DNA of 64,000 nucleotides, taken from the NCBI RefSeq assembly GCF_000369065.1, contig NZ_KB849799.1:245522-309521 (forward strand), in the 5' to 3' direction. Below are positions 26,846 through 34,745 of this stretch, one piece after another (position 1 is the first letter of the stretch; each line of letters opens with the position of its first letter). The notes below the pieces were generated by a model. That model saw nothing but the letters and a program-made list of their open reading frames with translations, was not told the DNA's origin and searched no databases. The DNA is from Acinetobacter haemolyticus CIP 64.3 = MTCC 9819 (lineage in GTDB: Bacteria > Pseudomonadota > Gammaproteobacteria > Pseudomonadales > Moraxellaceae). Both the position numbers and the translations under genes were made by a program.

Positions 26846-27307
26846 TTACCAACGGAATTTATCCCAGTTTTCTGGGTTTGCCCAAAACTTGGAATTGAAC
26901 CAATCTGGCACATGCTTATAGGTCAAAATATTAAACTGCCACAAAGCAAAATTGCTTTCATGTGTTGTTTTATCAATTAATTGAGTGAAACCAAGTGAAC
27001 GTAATAACTTTTCGTCATCAATTTTACTCACAACCACAATTCGTTTTGCCATAAGGTCACGTAACCTTACCAATAACTGTGCTTTTTGTGTTTCTGTAAT
27101 ATTTTGCATTTCTTCGGTGTCAAATAATACAAAACCTAAATCATAACGCTGAGTAAAAGGCAGATTTAAAAAGTCAGTTACGTTAAAATGATGCCATTGA
27201 ATTGAAGCATTTTGGTCAATCTGTTGACCGATACAAAGTGCAGTATGTATGGGCTGTTCCTGAGATAAATCGTCTAGCATAGAAGTGATGACATTTTGTT
27301 CAGCCAT
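26846..27307 (-). CDS. DUF6231-like protein
   Basis: A 153-residue cytoplasmic protein. The layout resembles a reduced Rossmann-like methyltransferase fold (IHTALCIGQQI, YDLGFVLFDTEEM, AKRIVVVSKID, LRSLGFTQL) without a clear SAM motif. It resembles the small DUF6231 family of Acinetobacter and Pseudomonas. It is divergent from the DUF2797 gene with 38 bp between starts, suggesting shared regulation. Function unknown. Confidence 0.65.
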   Translation of the reverse strand: MAEQNVITSMLDDLSQEQPIHTALCIGQQIDQNASIQWHHFNVTDFLNLPFTQRYDLGFVLFDTEEMQNITETQKAQLLVRLRDLMAKRIVVVSKIDDEKLLRSLGFTQLIDKTTHESNFALWQFNILTYKHVPDWFNSKFWANPENWDKFRW

Positions 27308-27345
27308 AACTGCAACCCTTGATTGAGAAAGATGAGAGTTTATTC

Positions 27346-28215
27346 ATGGAACTACAAGGCATTTGTCATAAAATGCATGCAGCACTCACAGCGCATAGTG
27401 TAACTGATCAATCAACGCGCAAGGCAAATGTTGAATATAAATTTATATTAGATCGTTCAGAAACTGATCTACCGTTTAATCTAGGTCAAGAATTACAGAT
27501 CGAATGGACAGGAAATATTTTCTGTACATCTTGTGGTGCGAAAACACCAAAGTCATATTCACAAGGACATTGTTTTAAATGCTTTAAGACCAAAGCTCAA
27601 TGTGACTTATGTATTATGAAGCCTGAAACCTGTCATTATCACCTCGGTACTTGCCGTGAAGATGATTTTGCACATCAGGTCTGCTTCCAGCCTCATATCG
27701 TGTATTTAGCAAATTCAAGTGCGCTCAAAATTGGGATTACACGTATCGTAAATATGCCCACACGATGGTTAGACCAAGGTGCGACTCAAGCACTGCCGAT
27801 CATGAAAGTGGGTTCACGTCGATTGTCTGGGCATTTGGAAACCATGTTCGGGACACAGATTGCAGACAAGACTGACTGGCGAAAACTCCTTAAAGGTGAA
27901 GCAGAACCACTGAACTTGGTTGAACAACGTGATCAAATCATCGAGGAGTTTGCTCCAAAAATTCAAAGCATTCGTGAGGAGTTCAGTCAAAATCTTGAGT
28001 TTGATGAGGGTTTAGAGTTCTTAGACAATGAATTGCCACATGAATTCATTTACCCTGTTGAACATTATCCTGAAAAAATTAAATCCTTGAATTTAGATAA
28101 AACCCCAAAAATCCGTGGTGTATTACAGGGTATTAAAGGTCAGTATTTATTATTGGACATTGGTGTCATCAATATTCGTAAATACACTGGTTATGAGTTA
28201 ATTCTACGTGCATAA
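27346..28215 (+). CDS. DUF2797 protein with zinc-ribbon-like cysteines
   Basis: A 289-residue protein. A cysteine cluster (CTSCG, HCFKCF, CDLCIM, TCHYH, GTCRED) suggests one or two bound zinc ions. It is followed by HIVYLANSSALKIGITRI and MPTRWLDQGATQALPI, which resemble a GIY-YIG-like nuclease core and are the hallmark of DUF2797. The family has no established activity; nucleic-acid binding is a guess from the fold. The start at 27346 (MELQGICHKMH) fits the family; codons from 27319 would add nine residues. Confidence 0.85.
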   Translation: MELQGICHKMHAALTAHSVTDQSTRKANVEYKFILDRSETDLPFNLGQELQIEWTGNIFCTSCGAKTPKSYSQGHCFKCFKTKAQCDLCIMKPETCHYHLGTCREDDFAHQVCFQPHIVYLANSSALKIGITRIVNMPTRWLDQGATQALPIMKVGSRRLSGHLETMFGTQIADKTDWRKLLKGEAEPLNLVEQRDQIIEEFAPKIQSIREEFSQNLEFDEGLEFLDNELPHEFIYPVEHYPEKIKSLNLDKTPKIRGVLQGIKGQYLLLDIGVINIRKYTGYELILRA

Positions 28216-28217
28216 GT

Positions 28218-28247
28218 AAAAAGGTGGCATTTATAAGCCACCTTTTT
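28218..28247. terminator. Bidirectional terminator
   Basis: AAAAAGGTGGC with GCCACCTTTTT forms an 11-bp stem around an 8-nt loop, between the convergent DUF2797 and lpxB genes. Confidence 0.9.
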
Positions 28248-29432
28248 TTAATTCGACTCTGTTTCCAGACAATGCAAAATCGCTTGAACTGGATCTTCAG
28301 TATCTCCAGAAATCAATCGTTTATGCATACTCAAATGCTGCATCATTTGAATGTGCGCTGTTTCATGATCCATCAATCTTTCAATTTCAGCAGCTAAATT
28401 TTGTGGCGTGGCATCTGCTTGAATAAGTTCCTCAATCACTTTCTTACCTGCAATAATATTAGGTAATGAATAATATGGAATTTTGACCAAAAATTTTGCA
28501 ATAAGATACGTTAACCAATTCAACTTATAAAAAGTTACCATCGGTCGATGTAATAGCATGGCTTCCAGCGTTGCTGTACCCGATGCAAGTGCCACAATGT
28601 CACTGGCACTCATCACCATACGGCCAATTTTTGATTCTGAATTAATGTTTTCCAGGATATGAATTTTCGACTTGAGTGTGATGTCTAGATTTAAAATACC
28701 CTGTTCAATTTGATGCTTACGTGCTTCATTAATCGCTGGGATCAAAAACTCTAACTCAGGATATTTACGATGTAAAATCTCGGCAGCACCAGTGAGTAAA
28801 GGTAGTAAACGTTCAATTTCACCACGACGACTACCAGGTAATAAAGCAATATGTATTTTATCCGCAGATAAGCCGAGTTGATGTTTTGCTTCAATAATTG
28901 GATTTTTTAATGGCAATTGCTTGGCGAGCGGATGTCCAACGAATGCAGCCGCAACCTCATAATTTTCATAGAATGTTTTTTCAAAAGGAAATAGACATAA
29001 TACAAGGTTAATACTACGTTTGATGCCATGAACACGACCCTGACGCCATGCCCATACTGATGGGCTTACGTATTGTACTGTTTTGATCGGTAGATTCTTT
29101 TCCTTGATCGTTTTCGATAAACGCAAATTGAAATCAGGCGCGTCAATACCAATAAAAATATCAACTGGATGCTCTGTCCAACGTTCAACCAAACCATCGC
29201 GTACTGCAAACAACTTTTTCAGATCTTTTAAAACTTCTACAATCCCCATAACAGATAAAATTTCCATAGGATAATAGCTATGAAAACCCTCTGCGATCAT
29301 TTGTGGACCGCCAATCCCCTCAAATTCAGCATCAATTCCTTGTTCGCGAAAACTCCGCATGAGTTTTACCCCTAGCGTATCTCCTGAAACTTCCCCGACA
29401 ACGATGCCAATTTTTAGTTTTTGCTTTAACAA
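28248..29432 (-). CDS. lpxB: Lipid-A-disaccharide synthase
   Basis: The glycosyltransferase (GT19) joining UDP-2,3-diacylglucosamine and lipid X to form the lipid A disaccharide at the inner face of the inner membrane. Family motifs are KIGIVVGEVSGDTLGVKLM, EGIGGPQMIAEGF, YVSPSVWAWRQGR, ALLPGSRRGEI and the donor-site ASGTATLEAMLL. The frame is open to 29492, but residues before LLKQKLKIG do not look conserved. A TTG at 29432 gives 394 residues, close to the family length of about 385; the true start is uncertain. The usual lpxA/lpxD/fabZ neighbours are absent. Confidence 0.93.
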   Translation of the reverse strand: MLKQKLKIGIVVGEVSGDTLGVKLMRSFREQGIDAEFEGIGGPQMIAEGFHSYYPMEILSVMGIVEVLKDLKKLFAVRDGLVERWTEHPVDIFIGIDAPDFNLRLSKTIKEKNLPIKTVQYVSPSVWAWRQGRVHGIKRSINLVLCLFPFEKTFYENYEVAAAFVGHPLAKQLPLKNPIIEAKHQLGLSADKIHIALLPGSRRGEIERLLPLLTGAAEILHRKYPELEFLIPAINEARKHQIEQGILNLDITLKSKIHILENINSESKIGRMVMSASDIVALASGTATLEAMLLHRPMVTFYKLNWLTYLIAKFLVKIPYYSLPNIIAGKKVIEELIQADATPQNLAAEIERLMDHETAHIQMMQHLSMHKRLISGDTEDPVQAILHCLETESN

Positions 29433-29618
29433 GACCTGCGCCCCATTCAAAAGTTTAAAAGATTCTAACAGAATGATTTTACATCGAATCACTGTAAATA
29501 CTGTAATTTGTTCACGATTGGTGAAAATGATCTCAATCTAATAAACCATTTTATAGCAAAAAAATTATCTAGAATTGCGATGAATTACAGATTGCGTGTG
29601 CATACATGAAACATTAAT

Positions 29619-29637
29619 ATAAACAAGAATCATTTTC
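29619..29637 (+). promoter_or_regulatory. Possible Fur box upstream of DUF3649-PepSY-DUF3325 operon
   Basis: ATAAACAAGAATCATTTTC matches the 19-bp Fur consensus at 12 of 19 positions by eye, best in the right half (AATCATTTTC). It lies 45 bp before the first start codon. Weak on its own; supported by the iron-linked gene families downstream. Confidence 0.4.
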
Positions 29638-29681
29638 ACATGTGATTCTTTATCTCTCCCTTTTGCTTTACAAGTATACTT

Positions 29682-29978
29682 ATGGCCAAGTCAGCTTCCC
29701 TTTCATTCGTCTATCGAATAAGTATTTTCTATCGTTTCGCTTTGGTATTTGTACTGGGCTATTTGTGTACGCTGTATCTGAGTTTAAGTCTTACCGAATT
29801 ATTTACATCCTTATTATTCGCCAAAGCAGAATCTATCTTTTTGGCAGCGTTTATCTCTATCCTATTTTATGTTTGTTTCGTCCTCATCGGCTTCTGTACC
29901 AATTCTTTAATTAAACTTACTTTGATTAGCTCAATTTTATTGGCCGTATTGTTTGGCTTATCAGTAGGTCTAAGTTAA
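29682..29978 (+). CDS. DUF3649-family small membrane protein
   Basis: A 98-residue inner-membrane protein with three hydrophobic helices (FYRFALVFVLGYLCTLYL, SIFLAAFISILFYVCFVLIGF and LISSILLAVLFGLSVGL). It fits the DUF3649 family, which regularly precedes a PepSY membrane protein and a DUF3325 protein in iron-regulated operons. Its stop overlaps the next ATG by one base (TAATG), showing tight coupling. Function unknown; association with siderophore or iron uptake is from context. Confidence 0.75.
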   Translation: MAKSASLSFVYRISIFYRFALVFVLGYLCTLYLSLSLTELFTSLLFAKAESIFLAAFISILFYVCFVLIGFCTNSLIKLTLISSILLAVLFGLSVGLS

Positions 29979-31534
29979 TGGGAAATAAAGGTGTTCGCCA
30001 ATCAATGGCATGGTTGCACGCATGGACTGGATTAATTTTCGGATGGTTATTGTTTGCCATTTTTTTAATGGGAACGAGTTCCTACTATCGCCACCATATA
30101 AACTTGTGGATGCAACCACAACTGGCTGAATATCAAATTAATCAAGACACAGCTATTCAAACTGCAACGCAGTATTTGGAAAAAAATGCTTCCGATGCGA
30201 AATCATGGTTTTTCAGCGTCGCCAATCAGGAACAACCCGTAAATAAAATTTATTGGGAAAAAGCCGACGGTGCTTATGAAAGTCGTACTTTAGATGCAAA
30301 TACAGGACAAGAATTACAGCTTTCAGCAACGCAAGGCGGAGAGTTTTTTTATCGTTTCCATTATCAATTGTATGGAATGCCTGTTTTGATTGGGCGATTA
30401 ATTGCAAGTTTAGCGGCTTTTGTAATGCTCATTGTTTTAATTTCAGGGATTATTACTCACAAAAAAATAATTACTGATTTTTTTACTTTAAGAACATTCA
30501 AGTCACAACGTTCATGGCTTGATTTCCATAACGTATCTTCGGTTGTAGCACTACCTTTTTTCCTGACCATTACCTTTACAGGTTTGGCGATATTCTTTTA
30601 TCTGTATCTCCCCTTAGGGATGAAAAAACTCTACCCAGATAATCCTTATCAATATTTTACAGAAATTCGAACCATTACCGAAACACAGAAATCCAATGCA
30701 GCACCTCAGCCATTAGAAGCGGTAACCGTAGCTGAATTATTGAAACAAGTCCGCCAGCAATGGGGAGATCAAGCACTAGCCACCATTGAGGCAAAAAATC
30801 CCAATACAGATCAAGCAATCATTACCTTTAAGCAACTTGAAGATCGCTCAATTACGCTTGATCAAGCCCAAATCAGTTTTAACCATACGGGTAAAATTCT
30901 AACGAATACGAGAAATAACAGTCCTATTGCAACTTTGAATTTTGGCGTTTATAGCCTGCATATGGCGACTTTCGCTCAACCAATACTTAGACTGGCTTTT
31001 TTCCTTTCTGGAATTCTAGGCTGTTTAATGATTGCTTCAGGTTTGTTGTTATGGAGCTTAAAACGTCAGATTCAAAATAAGTCAAATCAGTTCCATTTTG
31101 GTTACTACTTGGTTGACCGTTTGAATATTGCAACTTTTATCGGCTTACCTATCGCTATGCTGAGCTATTTATTTGCAAATCGTTTCGTACATATCTCAGG
31201 AAACATGCCAAATTATGAAATCTATACGTTTTTTAGCGTTTGGCTCTTCAGCTTTATCTTGGCTTTATTCACAAAAAAACAGTATTTATGGAAATCTCAA
31301 ATTGCTGTTTTCGGCATACTCGCGATCAGCTTGCCAATTTATGACTTTATTTATCTTATTCAAAATCAACTGATTTCTGATTTTAATAGTTATTGGCTGT
31401 TTTTACGAATAGATCTATTTTTTATTTTTTTTGCATTGTTTGCCTTATTTATATATCGCAATATCCAACCTATTCAAATGAAAGCAACACAAAAGATCAA
31501 AACAAAATTAGCTAAATCAAAGGTGGCAACATGA
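29978..31534 (+). CDS. PepSY-associated transmembrane protein
   Basis: A 518-residue inner-membrane protein. It opens with the PepSY_TM signature (MAWLHAWTGLIFGWLLFAIFL), has a periplasmic loop to about residue 125, a second helix pair (LIASLAAFVMLIVLISGII), then SWLDFHNVSSVVALPFFLTITFTGL and several C-terminal helices. Histidines at helix starts (LHAW, DFHN, SLHM) could bind heme or metal. Members occur with siderophore receptors and are thought to act as ferric-siderophore reductases. It is the middle gene of a three-gene operon. Confidence 0.85.
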   Translation: MGNKGVRQSMAWLHAWTGLIFGWLLFAIFLMGTSSYYRHHINLWMQPQLAEYQINQDTAIQTATQYLEKNASDAKSWFFSVANQEQPVNKIYWEKADGAYESRTLDANTGQELQLSATQGGEFFYRFHYQLYGMPVLIGRLIASLAAFVMLIVLISGIITHKKIITDFFTLRTFKSQRSWLDFHNVSSVVALPFFLTITFTGLAIFFYLYLPLGMKKLYPDNPYQYFTEIRTITETQKSNAAPQPLEAVTVAELLKQVRQQWGDQALATIEAKNPNTDQAIITFKQLEDRSITLDQAQISFNHTGKILTNTRNNSPIATLNFGVYSLHMATFAQPILRLAFFLSGILGCLMIASGLLLWSLKRQIQNKSNQFHFGYYLVDRLNIATFIGLPIAMLSYLFANRFVHISGNMPNYEIYTFFSVWLFSFILALFTKKQYLWKSQIAVFGILAISLPIYDFIYLIQNQLISDFNSYWLFLRIDLFFIFFALFALFIYRNIQPIQMKATQKIKTKLAKSKVAT

Positions 31535-31812
31535 TTGTTATGGGTTTATTTCTCATCTTGATCGGTATGTTCATCCTCTATGAATGTAGTGATAAACGAA
31601 TCAATAAATCCCCATATCAGCATCGCATCAAACAATTTAGATTGATCTTGAGACTTATTGCTTTCTTCAGTTTGTTCATCGCTGGTGCTTTGTTATGTTG
31701 GAAATATGGCCGCTCTATAGGTTTTATTAGTTGGTGGATCTTCGCCACGCCTATTACCTTCTTGTTAATTTTATGGGTCAACGATGTCAGCAAACCACCA
31801 TTAAAAGGCTGA
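31531..31812 (+). CDS. DUF3325-family small membrane protein
   Basis: A 93-residue protein with three hydrophobic segments (VMGLFLILIGMFILYECS, LRLIAFFSLFIAGALLCW, WWIFATPITFLLILWV). It is the third partner of the DUF3649-PepSY-DUF3325 set and starts inside the end of the PepSY gene (ATGA overlap). Inner-membrane; no biochemical role is known. Family assignment rests on length, topology and context. Confidence 0.75.
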   Translation: MIVMGLFLILIGMFILYECSDKRINKSPYQHRIKQFRLILRLIAFFSLFIAGALLCWKYGRSIGFISWWIFATPITFLLILWVNDVSKPPLKG

Positions 31813-31839
31813 GTCTAGGATAGCTTCTTTATCTTTTTT

Positions 31840-31913
31840 TTGTATAAGCAAATCATTTTTCATCACAACACCTTATACAAAACAAGCATAAGATATGCTG
31901 TTTTCTGTATAAG
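31840..31913. promoter_or_regulatory. Three copies of TGTATAAG upstream of TauE/SafE gene
   Basis: TGTATAAG occurs at 31841-31848 and 31906-31913, and inverted as CTTATACA at 31872-31879; the first two form a 9-bp inverted pair (TTGTATAAG / CTTATACAA). A further palindrome GCATA-AGA-TATGC lies at 31886-31898. The last copy is 15 bp before the start codon. This looks like an operator cluster for an unknown regulator. Confidence 0.45.
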
Positions 31914-31928
31914 TTAGGCATATCAGCA

Positions 31929-32816
31929 ATGTTTGGTCCCATTGAATTTATTTTAGCTGGCGTATTGGTTGGTTTCTGCGTAGGAATCACAGGTGTCGGC
32001 GGTGGTTCTTTGATGACTCCAATCTTGATTAGCTTATTCAAAATTGAACCTCATATTGCGATTGGTACTGATCTGCTGTATGCCTCGATCTCTAAATTTT
32101 GCGGTTCTTTGGTTCATGCAAAAAAACTTAATATTGTCTGGCCGATTGTCATATGGCTTGCATTGGGTAGTATCCCTGCTTCCTTCGCTACAACATGGGT
32201 ACTTGAGCATCATCTGAGTCAATCTACCCACTATAAATCGGTACTCACGATGGTATTAGGTGTGATGCTGACTTTGACAGGTATTTCAATTATCTTTCGT
32301 GCTCAGATTGAGAAATTTTTTGATCGCTTTAGAAATCGTGAACAAGCCGACATGGAAAGTGAACAACATGCTCTCCAACACAAACGCCGCTATATTTTGA
32401 TTATGGGGGTTGTTTTAGGTGTATTAGTAACCCTCTCCTCTGTTGGTGCAGGTGCTTTTGGTATCATGGCATTGGTACTCATGTTCCCCAATTTACCTAT
32501 GATTCGCATTATCGGCTCGGATGTCGTGCATGCTGTTTTATTAACTGCTGTTGCGGGTCTAGGCCACATGTCTTCTGGCAATGTTGATTTCAGCTTACTG
32601 ATGTGGCTATTGGTTGGCTCAATTCCTGCTATTGTTGTGGGTACACTGATTAGCTCACGATTGCCTGAAAGATTTATCAGAAAAATATTAGGTATTACTC
32701 TCTTCGCACTCGGTTTAAACTTTATTGTGAATCCTGTGAAAGCAAAACCGAAACCTGTTGAAACAGCTCAAGTGGTCATGAATCAACACACAACTCATTC
32801 TACGACAATAGTTTAA
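31929..32816 (+). CDS. TauE/SafE-family permease (putative sulfite/organosulfonate exporter)
   Basis: A 295-residue inner-membrane protein. The N-terminus FILAGVLVGFCVGITGVGGGSLMTPILI is the hallmark TauE/SafE repeat motif, repeated in the second half as VLGVLVTLSSVGAGAFGIMAL. About eight helices are expected, with a charged cytoplasmic loop (FFDRFRNREQADMESEQH). Family members move sulfite, sulfoacetate or similar anions; the substrate here is unknown. It is a single gene with a repeat-rich promoter region. Confidence 0.85.
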   Translation: MFGPIEFILAGVLVGFCVGITGVGGGSLMTPILISLFKIEPHIAIGTDLLYASISKFCGSLVHAKKLNIVWPIVIWLALGSIPASFATTWVLEHHLSQSTHYKSVLTMVLGVMLTLTGISIIFRAQIEKFFDRFRNREQADMESEQHALQHKRRYILIMGVVLGVLVTLSSVGAGAFGIMALVLMFPNLPMIRIIGSDVVHAVLLTAVAGLGHMSSGNVDFSLLMWLLVGSIPAIVVGTLISSRLPERFIRKILGITLFALGLNFIVNPVKAKPKPVETAQVVMNQHTTHSTTIV

Positions 32817-32934
32817 GCCCCAAATAGCCGATTGTTTATACACAATTTGTTTGAATCGCTAGTTAATCAATCGCTTTTTCGTGCTATATTCGTAGACAAA
32901 TTAACCTCTTCTTTCGATTGAATTTGTGACAGCA

Positions 32935-34026
32935 ATGAATACTCTACAGTCAAATCCAGTTTCTCAGCCAGATATCGACGACGTTAACATTAAAAGCATT
33001 CAGACTTTGATTACGCCTGCAGAACTCAAACGCGATCTTCCTTTATCAGAAATCGCCTCTCAAACTGTACTTAAAGGACGTAATACCGTTCGTAATATTT
33101 TGGATGGTAATGACAAGCGCCTGTTTGTTGTGATTGGACCATGTTCGATTCATGATCCTAAAGCTGCTCATGAGTATGCTGACCGTTTAAAAGTATTAAG
33201 CGAAAAAGTAAAAGATACACTTTACATCATCATGCGTGTGTATTTTGAGAAACCACGTACGACTGTTGGTTGGAAAGGTTTAATTAACGATCCTGATATG
33301 AATGACTCTTTCAATATCGAAAAAGGTCTACATATTGGTCGTGGATTGCTGCTCGAATTGAATGAAAAAGGCTTACCATGTGCAACTGAAGCACTTGATC
33401 CTAACTCACCGCAATACTATCAAGACTTGATTTCTTGGTCAGCGATTGGTGCACGTACTACAGAAAGCCAAACACATCGTGAAATGTCTTCAGGTTTATC
33501 TTCACCTGTCGGTTTTAAAAACGGTACAGATGGTGGCTTAACAGTTGCAACCAATGCAATGCAATCCGTAAAGCATGGACACAGCTTCTTGGGTTTAAAC
33601 GAAAGTGGTCAGGTAGCGATCATCAATACCAAAGGTAATCCATACGCACATGTAGTTTTACGTGGCGGTAATGGCAAACCAAACTATGATGCAACCTCAG
33701 TTGCAGAAGCGGAAGCAGCTTTAGCCAAAGCTAAAGTCAGCACCAAAATCATGATCGACACCAGTCATGCCAACTCAAACAAAGACCCATACCTACAACC
33801 ATTAGTTTTGAAAAACATCACAGAGCAAATTCTTGATGGCAACAAATCAATCGTGGGTATCATGGTTGAAAGTCACTTAAAAGGTGGTCGTCAGGATATT
33901 CCTGAAAATTTATGCGACCTAGAATACGGCAAATCTGTAACCGATGGTTGTATTGATTGGGAAACCACTGAAAAAGCATTATTAGAAATGCATGAAGCAT
34001 TAAAAGATGTTTTACCAAATCGTTAA
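32935..34026 (+). CDS. aroG: 3-deoxy-7-phosphoheptulonate (DAHP) synthase, AroG/F/H type
   Basis: A 363-residue class I DAHP synthase condensing phosphoenolpyruvate and erythrose-4-phosphate, the first shikimate step. Motifs are VIGPCSIHDPKAAHEYA, MRVYFEKPRTTVGWKGLINDP, ATEALDPNSPQYY, SWSAIGARTTESQTHREM and MIDTSHANSNKD. The N-terminal extension (ITPAELKRDLPLSE) matches feedback-regulated AroG/F/H members; the allosteric amino acid cannot be told by eye. The start at 32935 is preferred over a GTG nine bases earlier. Confidence 0.94.
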   Translation: MNTLQSNPVSQPDIDDVNIKSIQTLITPAELKRDLPLSEIASQTVLKGRNTVRNILDGNDKRLFVVIGPCSIHDPKAAHEYADRLKVLSEKVKDTLYIIMRVYFEKPRTTVGWKGLINDPDMNDSFNIEKGLHIGRGLLLELNEKGLPCATEALDPNSPQYYQDLISWSAIGARTTESQTHREMSSGLSSPVGFKNGTDGGLTVATNAMQSVKHGHSFLGLNESGQVAIINTKGNPYAHVVLRGGNGKPNYDATSVAEAEAALAKAKVSTKIMIDTSHANSNKDPYLQPLVLKNITEQILDGNKSIVGIMVESHLKGGRQDIPENLCDLEYGKSVTDGCIDWETTEKALLEMHEALKDVLPNR

Positions 34027-34041
34027 TCTTTAAATAGATGT

Positions 34042-34067
34042 AAAACAGGCTCTCATGGGCCTGTTTT
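34042..34067 (+). terminator. Rho-independent terminator
   Basis: AAAACAGGC pairs with GCCTGTTTT around an 8-nt loop and is followed by more Ts, 15 bases after the DAHP synthase stop. Confidence 0.88.
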
Positions 34068-34154
34068 TTTTATTGATAAATCAAGTATGTTTTGAACTGT
34101 AACATTTTTTTATTTATACTGCTGCCACATTTCCCCCTACGACGTCTCGTTGAT

Positions 34155-34670
34155 ATGAACTCCAGTTTTCGTCAACATTTGCAAAAGTGGCGTGCCTTGA
34201 TCGGCGCGGTAACATTGCTTTGTTTACTCTGGCATATCTTATTACCAACCATGGTACATACTGGCGTCGTACCCGCACTTTATGCAATGCCATCGCATTG
34301 CCAAGTCACAGAGATTCAAAAAGCCACGCTGCTATCAGCACAAGTGCACAGCAACCATCATAGTGAACATCATCACCATACGATGGAGCAACATAAACAT
34401 CACCTTGAGCATGCTCAACATGGTTCGCAACTCAGTGAATATGCACAACAAGTTTATGCACTGGCTAGCCAGATCATGAAACATTGTCCACTGTGCACCT
34501 ATGGCTTAGATGCAGCCGCAATTATTCCATTGCTTGGCTTGATACTTATTTTCTTATTGGCTTGGTTTAGTCGTGTACGCTGCCTATGCCATGCGTGGAC
34601 AAAAGATCTGCACATCCCACGTATTTTCTATATATTCCCGATTAAACAAGCACCACCTTTCGCTCTATAA
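34155..34670 (+). CDS. DUF2946-like histidine-rich membrane protein
   Basis: A 171-residue protein with an N-terminal hydrophobic helix (RALIGAVTLLCLLWHILLP). A histidine-rich periplasmic stretch follows (NHHSEHHHHTMEQHKHHLEH, about residues 68-87). The motif HCPLCTYGLDAA matches the conserved CPLC segment of DUF2946 proteins, which are often found near copper or other metal-uptake genes. A second hydrophobic helix (IIPLLGLILIFLLAWF) lies near the end. The His cluster and CxxC point to metal binding. The next genes are a TonB receptor and a PepSY protein, so the three probably act together. Confidence 0.72.
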   Translation: MNSSFRQHLQKWRALIGAVTLLCLLWHILLPTMVHTGVVPALYAMPSHCQVTEIQKATLLSAQVHSNHHSEHHHHTMEQHKHHLEHAQHGSQLSEYAQQVYALASQIMKHCPLCTYGLDAAAIIPLLGLILIFLLAWFSRVRCLCHAWTKDLHIPRIFYIFPIKQAPPFAL

Positions 34671-34745
34671 ATCGCAAACTTTTACATTCGTATCCAGTTC
34701 ATTGCTGCGATGCGGCTCGTTTAATGCTTTTATAGAGTTTTCAAA

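Noticed and set aside
34070..34154. Zur-box-like half site (GTAACATTT) before the DUF2946 gene
   Set aside because: Only one half is present; no inverted partner at the right distance, so a Zur site is not supported.
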